Assembly: GCF_020782115.1 (NCBI RefSeq)
Contig: NZ_JAJGMW010000025.1
Coordinates: forward strand, 1 to 64,000
Origin: Leeuwenhoekiella parthenopeia
GTDB taxonomy: Bacteria; Bacteroidota; Bacteroidia; Flavobacteriales; Flavobacteriaceae
Reading direction: 5' to 3'
DNA length: 64,000 nucleotides
Positions 34,990-46,200 of this stretch are shown here, piece by piece (within the stretch, counting starts at the first letter, position 1; the number at the start of each line of letters is the position of its first letter). The notes under the pieces are model-generated. The model was given only the letters and a program-made list of their open reading frames with translations, was not told the DNA's origin and did no database searches. The position numbers and the translations under genes were made by a program.

Positions 34990-37689
34990 TTATGGCTCTT
35001 TGGTAATTGTTACTTCAACAGGTTCGCCCCCTAGCGGAACTTTATACATCCCGCGCTCAACCGGGTAATCCATTTTGAAACCTTCGGTAAGACTGATGTA
35101 GGCAAAGGGAGTAAACGCATCTTTAGGCATCAGGGTTAAGGAGACTTCCCCATTCTTTTTATTGTAAGAAGCTTCCGCTACTTTACCCGCTTCCAGAGTA
35201 ATCCACAGTTCTTCCGGCTGAATAAAGATTCGATTTTTAGCAGCGGTAGTAACTTCTACTGAAATTTCCTTCTTTGTTTCGTTTAAATTTCCGCCGAAGG
35301 CTAACCAACCCAAATCTGCATCTTCAGTAAGGTAGGTCGCGGTGTTGATCGCATAACCGTAAAAATTAGGCCCGTAATCGCCGGAATGATAGTCTATTCG
35401 CAGCGTTGAAGGATAGGAATGAAAAGCAGACGGCCCAAAACCATCCTGAGTAATGTTAGAAATTGCACCCAGCGTACCACCGTATCCTACGCGCAACAAA
35501 TACAAATCAGGATTTTCGCGGTAAGCGGTTAAGACCGGAATCGCATTTAAGCCCGAGCCATAATGATGAATCTGGCGCTCTACGCGGGATAACTTGCCTC
35601 CATACAGGAAATCCCAATATCGACGGGCATTCCCATTATATCCCCAATGCGGAATCGTAGGCATATAAGCCAATATCGCATCAAGTGTTATTTGGGCTTT
35701 CGCATCATATCCAAAATAATCAGACCACATAAACACTTCTTCCTGCCCGGTTGAATCCCAGGGCATCTCACTACCAAAAGGATAATTAAGCGATTTCCAA
35801 TGATCTGCACGGGCTTTCATTCGGGTTTCGAGATCCTGAGCCATTTCGGCATAGCCTTCTTTCTGTAAATCTTTCAAAATAAACAGAAACACACTTCCCT
35901 CCATCTGGCCAAACTGGGCGTAATAGGGAGCATCTTCAATCATAGCCACCGCAGTACCATAGGCGTTTTTCAGGCACCAGTCCCAACTGTGATTGGTAAC
36001 CAAACCTTTATGATACCTACCCAGCCTGTACATAACCCAGTGCGTGGCCGCCACGTGCGGATAGTTATAAGAACGACCGCGATCATCTGCGTGCTCCTTG
36101 TTCCACGCGGCCCAGGTTTTCCAGTTTATGGTATCGCTGTAGGTACCTTCAGGCATGGTATTGGGTTCGTAGTAAAAGATACTTTTCTTGACTGCATATT
36201 TACGGTCGCCCTCTGCATCCTGAATCACCCCCCAAAGCGTTCCGTCTATAAAAGCTTCCATTTTTTGTAGTTCTTCAGCGTCGGGAAGAATAAACTGCTT
36301 CATCATCGCTCCCAGATAACTCCCGGCTCCTCCCTCATCACTCAAACCTGCAACCCAGGCACGACTGTCCTGAGTAATTTGCCTTTTGGTCTCATAATCA
36401 TACGAGATTACCGAAGGATTACGTTTAAAAAGATCTCCCTCTTCGTCAAACCACTGTTCGGTAGTCAAAAATTGCCCAAAGTCTTTTACCACTTCCGTTT
36501 CGGGCTTGATAACTTTATAGTTAACCGTTTGCTTCAGCCCATCTGCGTACACGATAGTCAGGCGTGCGCGACCCCAGGTTTTACCCTGAACATTGTATTT
36601 AACATAGTCATTTTTAGCAGGTTCTTCTTCTGTAATTAAAAGTGAACCCTCCGGCTCTACACGCATAGAAGCCACCTTTTTAGAATATTTCAAGAATAAC
36701 TGGGCCTTAACATCCTGAGGTAAAACATAGCCCGGAATACCGATGGCTACCGGACGCTTTTCTTCGCTTAACTTTTGCTGTGTTCCCCTGACCCCTGTTG
36801 TTGGTACGATTTTCAAAGCAAAATTCTTGCTCTCTCCCGGTTTTAGAGTGGTCGAAGTGGGTTCATTCCACTGCTCAATTCCTTTCCACTCCTGTTCGGC
36901 ATAAGCCTCACTATGAGCCATCCACTCATGGAAGCCCTCAAAAACCACGCTTCGCGGTGAAGGATCGTCAATCAAGGGTCTGTAGGCTTCAAACGGCATG
37001 TTTTCGGCAGGAAGCACAAGCAAACCGCTGCCCACACCGCTAAGTCTTTTAACCTCAAGGTAACCGGCATCTTCTCCTATATACGGATCAAAAAATACAT
37101 TTTGAGCGTGAGTTTCATCAAGTGACTTTCCTTCTAAGATATTGTTGAATGCCATCGGGATTCCCAAAGCTCCCAGCTCAACGCTAGTCTCTGAAGTATT
37201 TTTAAGACGAAAGCGTAAAACCAGATCGCCCTCTACATCTTCGTAATAACGGGTTATGTGCACAGGCAAATCGTCTGGCAAAGTTGCACTGAGGTCTGCC
37301 GCAGCAAGTACGGGTGCGGAAGCTTCAAGCGGAGTCACCGGTTTACGCGCTGATGCCGTGCTGTACGACACCCACTCGCCCGAAGTATTTTTCATTCTGA
37401 AATTAAGGTCGCCCAGCCAGTAGAGACCATCTTTTCCCCGTATTTCGAGGCGGTCACCCGGTGTAAAGTCAAAGCCCGGTTCGGCTGCCGGAGACAGGCC
37501 CGCCACGGTTTGGGAAGCTTTGACCAGTTTAAGGATAAAGTTTTTGGTTTTATAGGTGTCAATTCCCTCTTCGAGACCCAAAGTGGACGGTTTTGATGCC
37601 AGGTTTTCCCAGTAGCCCTGTGCTTTTGTAAATTGAGAAAATCCTAAAAGCAGAAATATCAGAAGAAGTTGTCTGTTATACTTATTCAT
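34990..37689 (-). CDS. DUF5695 family protein of the polysaccharide utilisation locus
   Basis: 899 residues with a signal peptide (LLLGFSQFTKAQ). A beta-rich first half (about 25-390) is followed by an alpha-helical region (about 450-720) with NYPHVAATHWVMYRLGRYHKGL and WSDYFGYDAKAQITLDAILAYMP, suggestive of an (alpha/alpha) toroid as in many glycan-active enzymes. The C-terminus is beta-sandwich. DUF5695 proteins occur in Bacteroidetes glycan loci without proven activity. It is the last gene of the locus and transcribed toward the terminator at 34.9 kb. Confidence 0.8.
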   Translation of the reverse strand: MNKYNRQLLLIFLLLGFSQFTKAQGYWENLASKPSTLGLEEGIDTYKTKNFILKLVKASQTVAGLSPAAEPGFDFTPGDRLEIRGKDGLYWLGDLNFRMKNTSGEWVSYSTASARKPVTPLEASAPVLAAADLSATLPDDLPVHITRYYEDVEGDLVLRFRLKNTSETSVELGALGIPMAFNNILEGKSLDETHAQNVFFDPYIGEDAGYLEVKRLSGVGSGLLVLPAENMPFEAYRPLIDDPSPRSVVFEGFHEWMAHSEAYAEQEWKGIEQWNEPTSTTLKPGESKNFALKIVPTTGVRGTQQKLSEEKRPVAIGIPGYVLPQDVKAQLFLKYSKKVASMRVEPEGSLLITEEEPAKNDYVKYNVQGKTWGRARLTIVYADGLKQTVNYKVIKPETEVVKDFGQFLTTEQWFDEEGDLFKRNPSVISYDYETKRQITQDSRAWVAGLSDEGGAGSYLGAMMKQFILPDAEELQKMEAFIDGTLWGVIQDAEGDRKYAVKKSIFYYEPNTMPEGTYSDTINWKTWAAWNKEHADDRGRSYNYPHVAATHWVMYRLGRYHKGLVTNHSWDWCLKNAYGTAVAMIEDAPYYAQFGQMEGSVFLFILKDLQKEGYAEMAQDLETRMKARADHWKSLNYPFGSEMPWDSTGQEEVFMWSDYFGYDAKAQITLDAILAYMPTIPHWGYNGNARRYWDFLYGGKLSRVERQIHHYGSGLNAIPVLTAYRENPDLYLLRVGYGGTLGAISNITQDGFGPSAFHSYPSTLRIDYHSGDYGPNFYGYAINTATYLTEDADLGWLAFGGNLNETKKEISVEVTTAAKNRIFIQPEELWITLEAGKVAEASYNKKNGEVSLTLMPKDAFTPFAYISLTEGFKMDYPVERGMYKVPLGGEPVEVTITKEP

Positions 37690-37859
37690 TTTCGAAGATT
37701 ATTGTGTTTACGGTGTCTAAATAAAAAAGGAATTTAGAACTAATCCTGATTCTGAGATTTGGAGAAATTAGCGATTAATGATACAATCTTAACTCTCGAG
37801 GAGACTTTTTAGCTAAACACCCGTTTTTATTAGCATAGGATTATACGGATTCTCACATA

Positions 37860-40049
37860 TTAACGAAATGGAGATGATTCTCTATGCAAGGTTTGTATTT
37901 CCTCACGTTCCATTCCGCGGTCATAAAATTTCAGCGAAGCTAAATATCCACTATAGCCTTCACCTGCATCTGAAGATCCTACGATTAATTTGGCATTTTC
38001 AATTTGACTGGCCAGGGTCATAATCTGAGCATTATCAAGCTTTCCATCAACATACACACGCTCGGTCACCCCATCAAAGGTTAATACCAAATGATGCCAT
38101 TTATCCGCTTCAGGAAGCTGCTTGTACGGCATATCAAAATGACTATCTAAATGCCCTGCAGCCCCATAATGAGCTGAATTGTAAAAAAAGGCATTATACG
38201 AATTGGCCAAACCAAATTTATACCGGTCGCACCAGGATGCTAAACATTCACCATCCTGAGCAACTTCCGGATTTTTAACCCAGGCAGACACCGTAAAGGC
38301 GCCATTCCACGCCAGGCTTTCAGGTACCGGTTTGTTTAAAATTAAAGCTCCATTGGTAAACTGAAACACCTTAGCACCATCCTCTTCTGTAATGGACACC
38401 TGCCCCTCCTTGTTAAACTTACCTCCATAAGTTCCTTTGTTTTCTACCGAAGCGAAGGTGTCTCCAGCATTTAATCCTTCAGCATCCAAATCGATGAGCT
38501 GCTCTCGCAAGGCTTGAGAAGCAGGCGGGTTAACCGAAGCTTTATTCATCAATTGGGGTAAGGGGATTTCAAAAAGCGCGCTGTAGACCTTAAAATTCCA
38601 AACAGCCGCAAAAAGGCCGGTTTTTTCGGTTGCCAAAATAGTTAACTTTAAATAGCGTGCTTCCACGTCGCCATCATCGAGCATGGGGCTTCCGGGAGTA
38701 CGATTATCAGATCGGTCGGCAAAAAGGTTCCAGTTTTCACCATCTACAGAGTATTCAATTTGATACTGATAGTAGTAACTGGCAAATTCAAAACTGGTTG
38801 CTATGCGCTTTACGGGGTAAACCGCTCCCAAATCAAAATTTAAAGATTGCGGAAGAACATTAGAAGCCGCTTTCCACATTGTAGCATTATTATGATCAAC
38901 GGCTTTATCTGGACTATAGGTATAATTTAAATCCGGAATATCCAGATGATAACTCGAGGTAGCCTTTGCGAGAGCATTATAGGCCACATCTTCAGGAAGC
39001 GAAGAGGTATTGAGTTTAGATAACGAAGTGCTTCCGGGTTTTACTGCCAGCAAGGTGGAGTCATTCTTAAAATTAAGTTCATCAACACATATCTGGCGAG
39101 CCAAACCTCCACGCGTCATCGGGTAATCGTGCTTGTGATATACAATGTAGTAATCATTGCCTTCCTGCAAAACCGAGTGATGCCCGGGGCCGTGAACGCG
39201 TTCATCTTCGGTAGTACTCAAAACCGGATTATTAGCTCCGGGAGTAAATGGCCCCCAGGGGCTGTTCGCATAAGAATAGCGCACATTATAAGTCTCATCG
39301 TGGCAGGAGCCGCCGCTATACATCAGCACGTATTTTTCCCCTTTCTTCAACATATAGGGAGCTTCAAAAGGCTGCGGGGTTTGTGCCGGCGGAATATTTT
39401 CAGCTTTTGTAATGCTATTCATTGTTTTATTATTGAGCTCACCTACCGCATAACCGCCATTGTAATGCACCCATGTTCCCCAATAGGCAAAAATCTTACC
39501 ATCGTCATCTTTAAAGAACTGAGCGTCCAATGATGGGAAACCTTCACGAGGAAAGCCATGAGATATGACCGGTGTATCGTCTTTCTGTAATTTTTTCCAG
39601 GGGCCTACCGGTGTGTCAGATACATAACCGTAGATATTGCAACCCATCTGGCAGTTTCCAAAATACAGGTAATACTTACCGTCATCGCCTTTTAAGATAT
39701 CGGGAGCCCAGTAATTACGCAAATTAACCGCATCAAGGGAAGGAATTTCCATCGTATAATTATACCAGTTCTCAAAGTCGGTACTATACCAGACTGTAGG
39801 AGCTCCTGATGCCAGCATCTCGTTATCTGTTGTGGCGTATATGTAATAAATGCCATCAAACTTCTTGATTGTAGGATCTGCAAACCATCCCGGGATAATG
39901 GTATTAAGGTTTTTTGCCTGTTCGCTTAATTCAGAAGTTTGAATATTCAAAATAGCCTGATTTCCGTTTGAATTCTCTCTGCCTTTATCGCAGGCCGAAA
40001 AAAGTATTAAACAAATTAATGCGGTAAAATAACTCTTCAATTGAAACAT
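37860..40049 (-). CDS. GH43 glycoside hydrolase with F5/8-C and LamG modules, lipoprotein
   Basis: 729 residues from the ATG at 40049, which starts a lipoprotein signal (LICLILFSAC, Cys20); the frame is open further upstream but that extension has no signal features. The five-bladed GH43 domain (about 45-350) contains GWFADPTIKKFDGIYYIY (catalytic base Asp), YWAPDILKG and PSLDAQFFKDDDG, and FEAPYMLK with the acid Glu. A discoidin-like F5/8-C domain (about 365-500) and a LamG/concanavalin-like domain (about 545-725) follow as carbohydrate-binding parts. GH43 enzymes mostly remove arabinose or xylose, which fits the nearby GH127. Confidence 0.9.
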   Translation of the reverse strand: MFQLKSYFTALICLILFSACDKGRENSNGNQAILNIQTSELSEQAKNLNTIIPGWFADPTIKKFDGIYYIYATTDNEMLASGAPTVWYSTDFENWYNYTMEIPSLDAVNLRNYWAPDILKGDDGKYYLYFGNCQMGCNIYGYVSDTPVGPWKKLQKDDTPVISHGFPREGFPSLDAQFFKDDDGKIFAYWGTWVHYNGGYAVGELNNKTMNSITKAENIPPAQTPQPFEAPYMLKKGEKYVLMYSGGSCHDETYNVRYSYANSPWGPFTPGANNPVLSTTEDERVHGPGHHSVLQEGNDYYIVYHKHDYPMTRGGLARQICVDELNFKNDSTLLAVKPGSTSLSKLNTSSLPEDVAYNALAKATSSYHLDIPDLNYTYSPDKAVDHNNATMWKAASNVLPQSLNFDLGAVYPVKRIATSFEFASYYYQYQIEYSVDGENWNLFADRSDNRTPGSPMLDDGDVEARYLKLTILATEKTGLFAAVWNFKVYSALFEIPLPQLMNKASVNPPASQALREQLIDLDAEGLNAGDTFASVENKGTYGGKFNKEGQVSITEEDGAKVFQFTNGALILNKPVPESLAWNGAFTVSAWVKNPEVAQDGECLASWCDRYKFGLANSYNAFFYNSAHYGAAGHLDSHFDMPYKQLPEADKWHHLVLTFDGVTERVYVDGKLDNAQIMTLASQIENAKLIVGSSDAGEGYSGYLASLKFYDRGMEREEIQTLHRESSPFR

Positions 40050-40190
40050 ATTTTTTAGTACTAAAAGCCTTAACCTCTTCACATACCGAAACGCACCCTG
40101 AGTCTTAAAAGGCAGTTGTTGCCAAAGAATCAAAGGTGCGCTTTTACAGAATAACAAGGCTAATTCCCCGACAATTTTACAAACCAGTTG

Positions 40191-42020
40191 CTATTCAATT
40201 TTAATTTTAAAAGTGAACGTTGCCTGAGCAGATTTTCCACTTTCATATTCATAAACCAAAGCCTGCCTTACGGTATAGGCGTCTCCGGTTTTAAGACGAC
40301 CGGGATACTGTCCAGTTTTGAATTTCAGCCCGACTTCATCAAATTCTGAAAACACATAAGCATTATCACCCCAGCCAATCACATCACCGGCAGCATTAAA
40401 CCAGTGTCCGTAACCAGATGCCGTTGTTTCTGAGATTAAATCTCCATTACTGTTTATAGCATAAAACTTAATGGCATCTCCCATTTTAGCTTTAATATCA
40501 TTAGTCGAAAGTTGAAAGGCATTGGTCAATTTTTCAATATCAATATTGATGATTTTGCCCGAATATGCTTCTGCATCTGCAGCAAAAGAGACATCATATT
40601 CAAAATCTATAGATTCTGGCGTTTCTTTTCCAGAAGAATCAAAGTATCCCAAGATATTAGTGTTAGTAAATTTAACAGCATAAGGCCACTCAGCATCATT
40701 GCTGTTATCATCATCCCAGGCATGCGGGCTATACTGCGTGGGGGCGCCGGTAACCACAAGCCAGAGTTTGGAGCAATTTTCCGGTACTGTAAAACTATGC
40801 TCCCCTTCAGCCGAACTTTGCATAGTACCATAAACCCTTGCCCCGTTGTTTTTAAGCGCAACAAAACCATAGCGCCATCCTGCGATAGATGCATCAACCG
40901 CATTGAAGCCAGTCTCATTAGGAAGACCTTTGAAATTAACACTTACCTGAGTATCTGCCTCAGGTATTTTAAGCGGGATCACATTATACCCAGTTCCCTG
41001 CGGAGCAAAGTCTTTAGCAACCACGTGCGTGCCATCACTGCGCGTTGTGTAATCATATTTCTGAGCCCCAATGTATTCTTCACCCAGATCACGCAACTCG
41101 TCAAGGTCCCAGGTCACCATTTTAGATGCTGCTTCATAAATCTCATCATTAAAAGCTTTGGCATCGATACCCGTTATTCGCATATAAGCCTGCACGGGAT
41201 CTTCAGGTTGCTGTGCTTCCCGCCAAAGCTTACCTATAAAATCCTGCCCGTGCAACTGCGTCCAATAATAATGGATGAAATAACTGGCGTAGCGGTAATT
41301 TTCGTGATGGATGTGCTTATTATAATTGTCGATATAAACAGCAAAATCAAAAGCCGTAAAAATCTGAGAAGGAAAAGCTTTAAATGCCTGCCACTGGGCA
41401 GTTTGTTCCCAGAACGCATTGCCCCCATTTCCACCAAAGCCATATCTAAAACCGTGACCGTTGCCTAGATCAGCATTAACCTGGTATTGAAAACTATGCC
41501 CTATTTCGTGCGCCAAAGTATGACCTGCGGGCTGTGTAGTCCCGGGACTAATCCATAACGCGCCTATTGTATCATCATAGCCGGCACCGGTCGCCAGCCA
41601 CTCGTCTTGATAATACAAGAAAATCATCATCTTATAGGTATTGAGCTTCGTGTTTTCTACATTCAAATCGGCAAATTTGAGCTGTTGTACATTTAAAGTA
41701 TAAAACTCCTCTGCCTTATTCATAAGCTCCTCAATGTCAACGCGATATTTTTCAGGTACAGCTGCAGATCCGGGATCATTGTTTTGATACTTGGCATCCC
41801 AGAATAGGATAAAATGCTCAGACTGGCGGCTGCGTTCAAAACTCCATTTACTCGAGTTATCTTCATAATCCATATTCCCAAACTCTATAGGCTTATATAT
41901 CTCGAGACCTAATTCTTCAGGATTTTCTTCTTCCGCTATAGTTTCTACATTATCAGAAGTGCAACTTATAAGTGTAAAAGCTAATAATAGAATCGTGATA
42001 ATTCTTTCAATATTAAGCAT
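40191..42020 (-). CDS. DUF6055/DUF4859 lipoprotein with HExxH motif
   Basis: 609 residues with a lipobox (LAFTLISC, Cys20). The first domain (about 60-330) resembles DUF6055 and contains TLAHEIGHSFQYQ near residue 168, a zinc-metalloprotease-type HExxH, with ENYRYASYFIHYYW further on. The C-terminal about 150 residues match the DUF4859 beta-sandwich. Such proteins are found in glycan utilisation loci. A protease acting on glycoproteins such as arabinogalactan proteins is possible; the third zinc ligand cannot be fixed by eye. Confidence 0.75.
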   Translation of the reverse strand: MLNIERIITILLLAFTLISCTSDNVETIAEEENPEELGLEIYKPIEFGNMDYEDNSSKWSFERSRQSEHFILFWDAKYQNNDPGSAAVPEKYRVDIEELMNKAEEFYTLNVQQLKFADLNVENTKLNTYKMMIFLYYQDEWLATGAGYDDTIGALWISPGTTQPAGHTLAHEIGHSFQYQVNADLGNGHGFRYGFGGNGGNAFWEQTAQWQAFKAFPSQIFTAFDFAVYIDNYNKHIHHENYRYASYFIHYYWTQLHGQDFIGKLWREAQQPEDPVQAYMRITGIDAKAFNDEIYEAASKMVTWDLDELRDLGEEYIGAQKYDYTTRSDGTHVVAKDFAPQGTGYNVIPLKIPEADTQVSVNFKGLPNETGFNAVDASIAGWRYGFVALKNNGARVYGTMQSSAEGEHSFTVPENCSKLWLVVTGAPTQYSPHAWDDDNSNDAEWPYAVKFTNTNILGYFDSSGKETPESIDFEYDVSFAADAEAYSGKIINIDIEKLTNAFQLSTNDIKAKMGDAIKFYAINSNGDLISETTASGYGHWFNAAGDVIGWGDNAYVFSEFDEVGLKFKTGQYPGRLKTGDAYTVRQALVYEYESGKSAQATFTFKIKIE

Positions 42021-42283
42021 ATTCTTTAGTTTTTAATTAAATACCTTCAAAACTAACCAGCATTAATGCTTAAAAATTATAAAATGTAAACCAGTCTTAA
42101 ACTTATGTTAACCTTCCTGATATGAGACTTAAATGATTAAATGCAGTCTTGGCCAGAAACAGGGCTAGTATTGTTAAATAGTGTAAGCACATATATTACA
42201 TTAGCCAGTTTTAATACTATATTACCCCTAATACCTCGATTAATGGTAAATAATAGTAATTTTCTACCAACAAATCTTGACTG

Positions 42284-43126
42284 ATGAAAATTTTACCCTT
42301 CAAAGTCCCTAAACCCGGTAAGGAATCGTTGGTTTATCAGGAAGATCGCGAGATGCGATTTTACGACAAATTACATGAGCACGAAGAAATTCAGATAAGC
42401 TACATTTTAAAAGGTCGCGGATCACTCATTCTGGGAGATACGGTTAATGAATATAAACCCGGTGACATTTTGATCATCGGTGAAAAAATTCCCCATGTTT
42501 TCAGATCTGACTCAGATTTACAGGAAGAATCGGTGATGTATAGTCTGTTCTTCACTAAAAGCTCATTCGGAAAAGATTTTTTTAACCTGAGCGATCTCAC
42601 CGGTGTTGAAAATTTCTTCAAAAAGTCTGATCATGGAATGAAAATCGCATCGCAACAGGATTTGCTCTATAAGAAGTTTGAAATGCTTAAGGGACAAAAC
42701 CGTATGCAGCGCCTGGCTACCTTTCTACAGATTTTAGATATACTTATTCACGCAGAGTCAACCCCCTTATCTTCATTTATCTACCAAAAGCCTTATTCAG
42801 ATGATGAGGGTAAGCGTATGAATGATGTATTGCAGTTTACCTTAGACAATTTTCAGGAAAACATCGCACTTGAAGAAGTTGCCGAAAAAGCCAATATGAG
42901 TAAAAATGCATTTTGTCGATACTTTAAAAAAAGAACCAACAAAACCTATTTTCAGTTTTTGATCGACCTTCGAATCGAACAGGCGTGTAAATTACTTTAT
43001 AATAAAAAAGATCTCTCAATCGGTGCTATTTCTGAGTTATCAGGTTTTCCAAATGTGGCCAATTTTAACCGGAAATTTAAAGAATTGAAGCATATGACCC
43101 CTTCCGAGTATCGCGCGAATATTTGA
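42284..43126 (+). CDS. AraC-family transcriptional regulator
   Basis: 280 residues: an N-terminal cupin sensor (about 10-110, with HEHEEIQISYILKGRGSL and YKPGDILIIGEKIPH) and a C-terminal double helix-turn-helix (about 185-280) with NMSKNAFCRYFKKR and SGFPNVANFNRKFK. The cupin probably binds a mono- or disaccharide from the locus. It is divergent from the DUF6055 gene and just upstream of the GH127 gene, so it is the natural regulator of this locus, which has no hybrid two-component or anti-sigma gene. Confidence 0.92.
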   Translation: MKILPFKVPKPGKESLVYQEDREMRFYDKLHEHEEIQISYILKGRGSLILGDTVNEYKPGDILIIGEKIPHVFRSDSDLQEESVMYSLFFTKSSFGKDFFNLSDLTGVENFFKKSDHGMKIASQQDLLYKKFEMLKGQNRMQRLATFLQILDILIHAESTPLSSFIYQKPYSDDEGKRMNDVLQFTLDNFQENIALEEVAEKANMSKNAFCRYFKKRTNKTYFQFLIDLRIEQACKLLYNKKDLSIGAISELSGFPNVANFNRKFKELKHMTPSEYRANI

Positions 43127-43278
43127 TGTGTATGGGCTTTCAATCAACATAGTATTAATGATCGCTAACATTAAATAAGACTGGCAGCTGTTAAATTGTA
43201 ATTTTAATATTCTTACAAGTTTCCCTTTACTTTTTAAAAAGTCAAATAAAAACGACACGAATCATTTTTCTTTAAATC

Positions 43279-46200
43279 ATGAGTTTATCTACATTAAAAA
43301 TCCCACATTATTTCATTCTGGTAGTTGTCCTATTATTTAATGCATTCTCAAACGCCCAGGAAGGCGACCAAATTCTTGATGGTATAGGAGAGACCGATCT
43401 AATAGCCCGTTATACCTTAGAAGAGGATCTAAAAGACTGGTCCAGAAATAATTTACACGCCACGATAACGGAAGAACCTCAGTTTGTTGAAGATTTGCAA
43501 TTTGAAAAAACGCTTTCTTTATCTGGAAAAACAAATGAATACATTTACCTTCCAAATCAGATTCTAAATGGGGTTGAATCGCTTAGCGTAAGTAGCTGGC
43601 TTTATTTGAAAGGAGAAAATCAGGAGGCTTTCCTTTTTGATTTTGGCAAAAAAGAAGGAAATCATTTTTTTGCCGTTCCTGATAATTTTAAAAACATTGC
43701 CGGCTTTGTTGCAGGGCTTGAAACCGATTCAAATCTGCAACCTGCCAGCGGAGCTCAGACTATCGAAAAAGGAAAATGGGTGCATCTCGTAGTAGTACTC
43801 GACTTCCCCGCTCAGGCCTTACGCACCTATATTAATGGTGAAGAAGCTGCCGAAAAAATGATACGTTTTGATCTTTCAGAGGCATTTACGGGCACAGGAA
43901 ATCAATTGGTTATTGGTCAATCTCTTGATGCAAAAGCTCCGGCTTTTACAGGTAAACTCCACGACTTCAGAATTTACAGAACGCCCTTAACTGAAAATCA
44001 AATCAAACGTATTTACAATGGTGCACTGCATGCCACGCACGTGGTTAACGAGCGTGATGAAGAAAATGTAGGTTTACCCCAATTTGACAAAGATGTACCT
44101 CAGCTTTACAACAGCTTTCTTACCGATGTTGCAGATATCACCGTAAACACTGCGGTGGGTGAATTACCCAGACTACCCCGATATTTAAAAGGAAATTACC
44201 GAAACGGGATAGAAAACGGCCCTCAGGTACGCGTCATCTGGCCCGCACCAACAGACAATGCTGCTGTGGCCCGCGCAGGCTCTTACAACATTACCGGGAC
44301 TGTGCCCGGCACTGATTTTAAACCCAAAGCAACCGTAGTTGTTTCGGAAAACAGTGTGCAGCCAGCACCCCTACAAAAGCTGGAAGGCTTTCAACTGAAT
44401 CAGGTTTTTTTAAATCCTGATTCTTCCGGTGAAGCTACTAAGTTTATGGAAAACCGGGATAAATTCCTATCCACGCTAGCCGGCACAAATCCAGATTCTT
44501 TCCTGTATATGTTTAGGGATGCTTTTGGACAACCTCAACCCGAAGGAGCTTTTGCTTTAGGTGTATGGGATTCGAGAGAAACCAAGTTAAGAGGGCATGC
44601 CACAGGTCACTATTTAAGCGCGCTTGCACAGGCATATGCCAGTACAGCCTATGACAAATCACTACAGCAAACCTTTGACCAAAAGATAAACTATATGGTA
44701 GATGTGCTGTATAACTTATCTCAGCTTTCAGGTAATCCACAAACTACAGGAGGTCCTGCTGAATCTGACCCTACGGCTGTTCCCGTGGGTCTAAACAAAA
44801 GCAGTTACAACTCAGATTTAAGCGAAGAAGGCATACGTACTGACTACTGGAACTGGGGCAAGGGCTTTATAAGTGCATACCCTCCAGATCAATTTATTAT
44901 GCTTGAAAAGGGAGCTAAATACGGAGGACAGGTAGATCAGATTTGGGGTCCTTATTACACTCTTCATAAAATTCTGGCGGGTCTGATGGATATTTATGAA
45001 GTAAGCGGAAACAAAAAAGCGCTGCAAATTGCTACAGGTATGGGTGACTGGGTACACGCACGATTAAGCAAACTACCTACAGATACATTAATAAGTATGT
45101 GGAATACCTATATCGCAGGTGAATTTGGAGGTATGAATGAGTCTATGGCGCATTTGTACAGTTTAACCGGTGAGGAGCGGTATCTTGAAACCGCAAAACT
45201 CTTTGACAATATCAAAGTATTTTATGGGGACGCACAGCACAGTCACGGTCTGGCTAAAAATGTGGATACTTTTAGAGGCCTTCATGCCAACCAACACATT
45301 CCCCAAATAGTGGGTGCGCTTGAGATTTACCGCGACAGCCAGTCTCCCCAGTATCTTAAAGTAGCAGACAACTTCTGGTATAAGGTCAAAAACGATTATA
45401 TGTACAGCATAGGTGGTGTTGCAGGGGCCCGTAACCCTGCCAACGCCGAATGCTTTATAAGTCAGCCGGCTACTATATATGAAAATGGTCTTTCTGCCGG
45501 TGGGCAAAATGAAACCTGTGGGACTTATAATATGCTTAAACTCTCCCGCGGACTCTTTATGATAGATCCCCGTACCGAGTTTATGGACTATTATGAACAA
45601 GGACTATACAATCAAATTCTGGCTTCAGTTGCCGAAGATAGCCCTGCAAACACCTATCATATTTCGTTAAGACCGGGATCTTCAAAACAATTTTCAAATG
45701 CTGATATGACCGGCTTCACATGTTGCAACGGTACTGCGTTAGAAAGCAGTACCAAGCTGCAAAATTCAATCTATTTTAAAACTAAAGATGACCAGGCACT
45801 TTATGTAAACCTCTATGTTCCTTCTACCCTGAATTGGGAATCAAAAGGTATAAGCATAGAGCAGGAAACCAGTTTTCCTCGCGAAGATGAGACTACTTTA
45901 ATTGTAAAGGGCAAAGCCAAATTTGACCTTAGGTTGAGGGTTCCCGAATGGGCAACTCAGGGATTTTCAGTAACAATTAACGGAAAGGCTGAAAAATTAC
46001 AGGCAACTCCCGGAAGCTATTTGAACATTTCGCGCAACTGGAAAAATGGCGATCGCATCACGGTAAAAATGCCGTTTGGTTTTCACCTGAAGCCTATTAT
46101 GGACCAACCCAATATCGCCAGTCTATTTTACGGTCCGGTACTTTTAGCAGCCCAGGAAACAGAACCTTTAACCGAGTTCCGAAAAATTAAGCTGGATGCC

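Noticed and set aside
40512-41468. 318-codon plus-strand frame opposite the DUF6055 gene
   Set aside because: Mirror of a well-supported coding gene; Ile/Arg/Cys-rich composition typical of antisense shadows.
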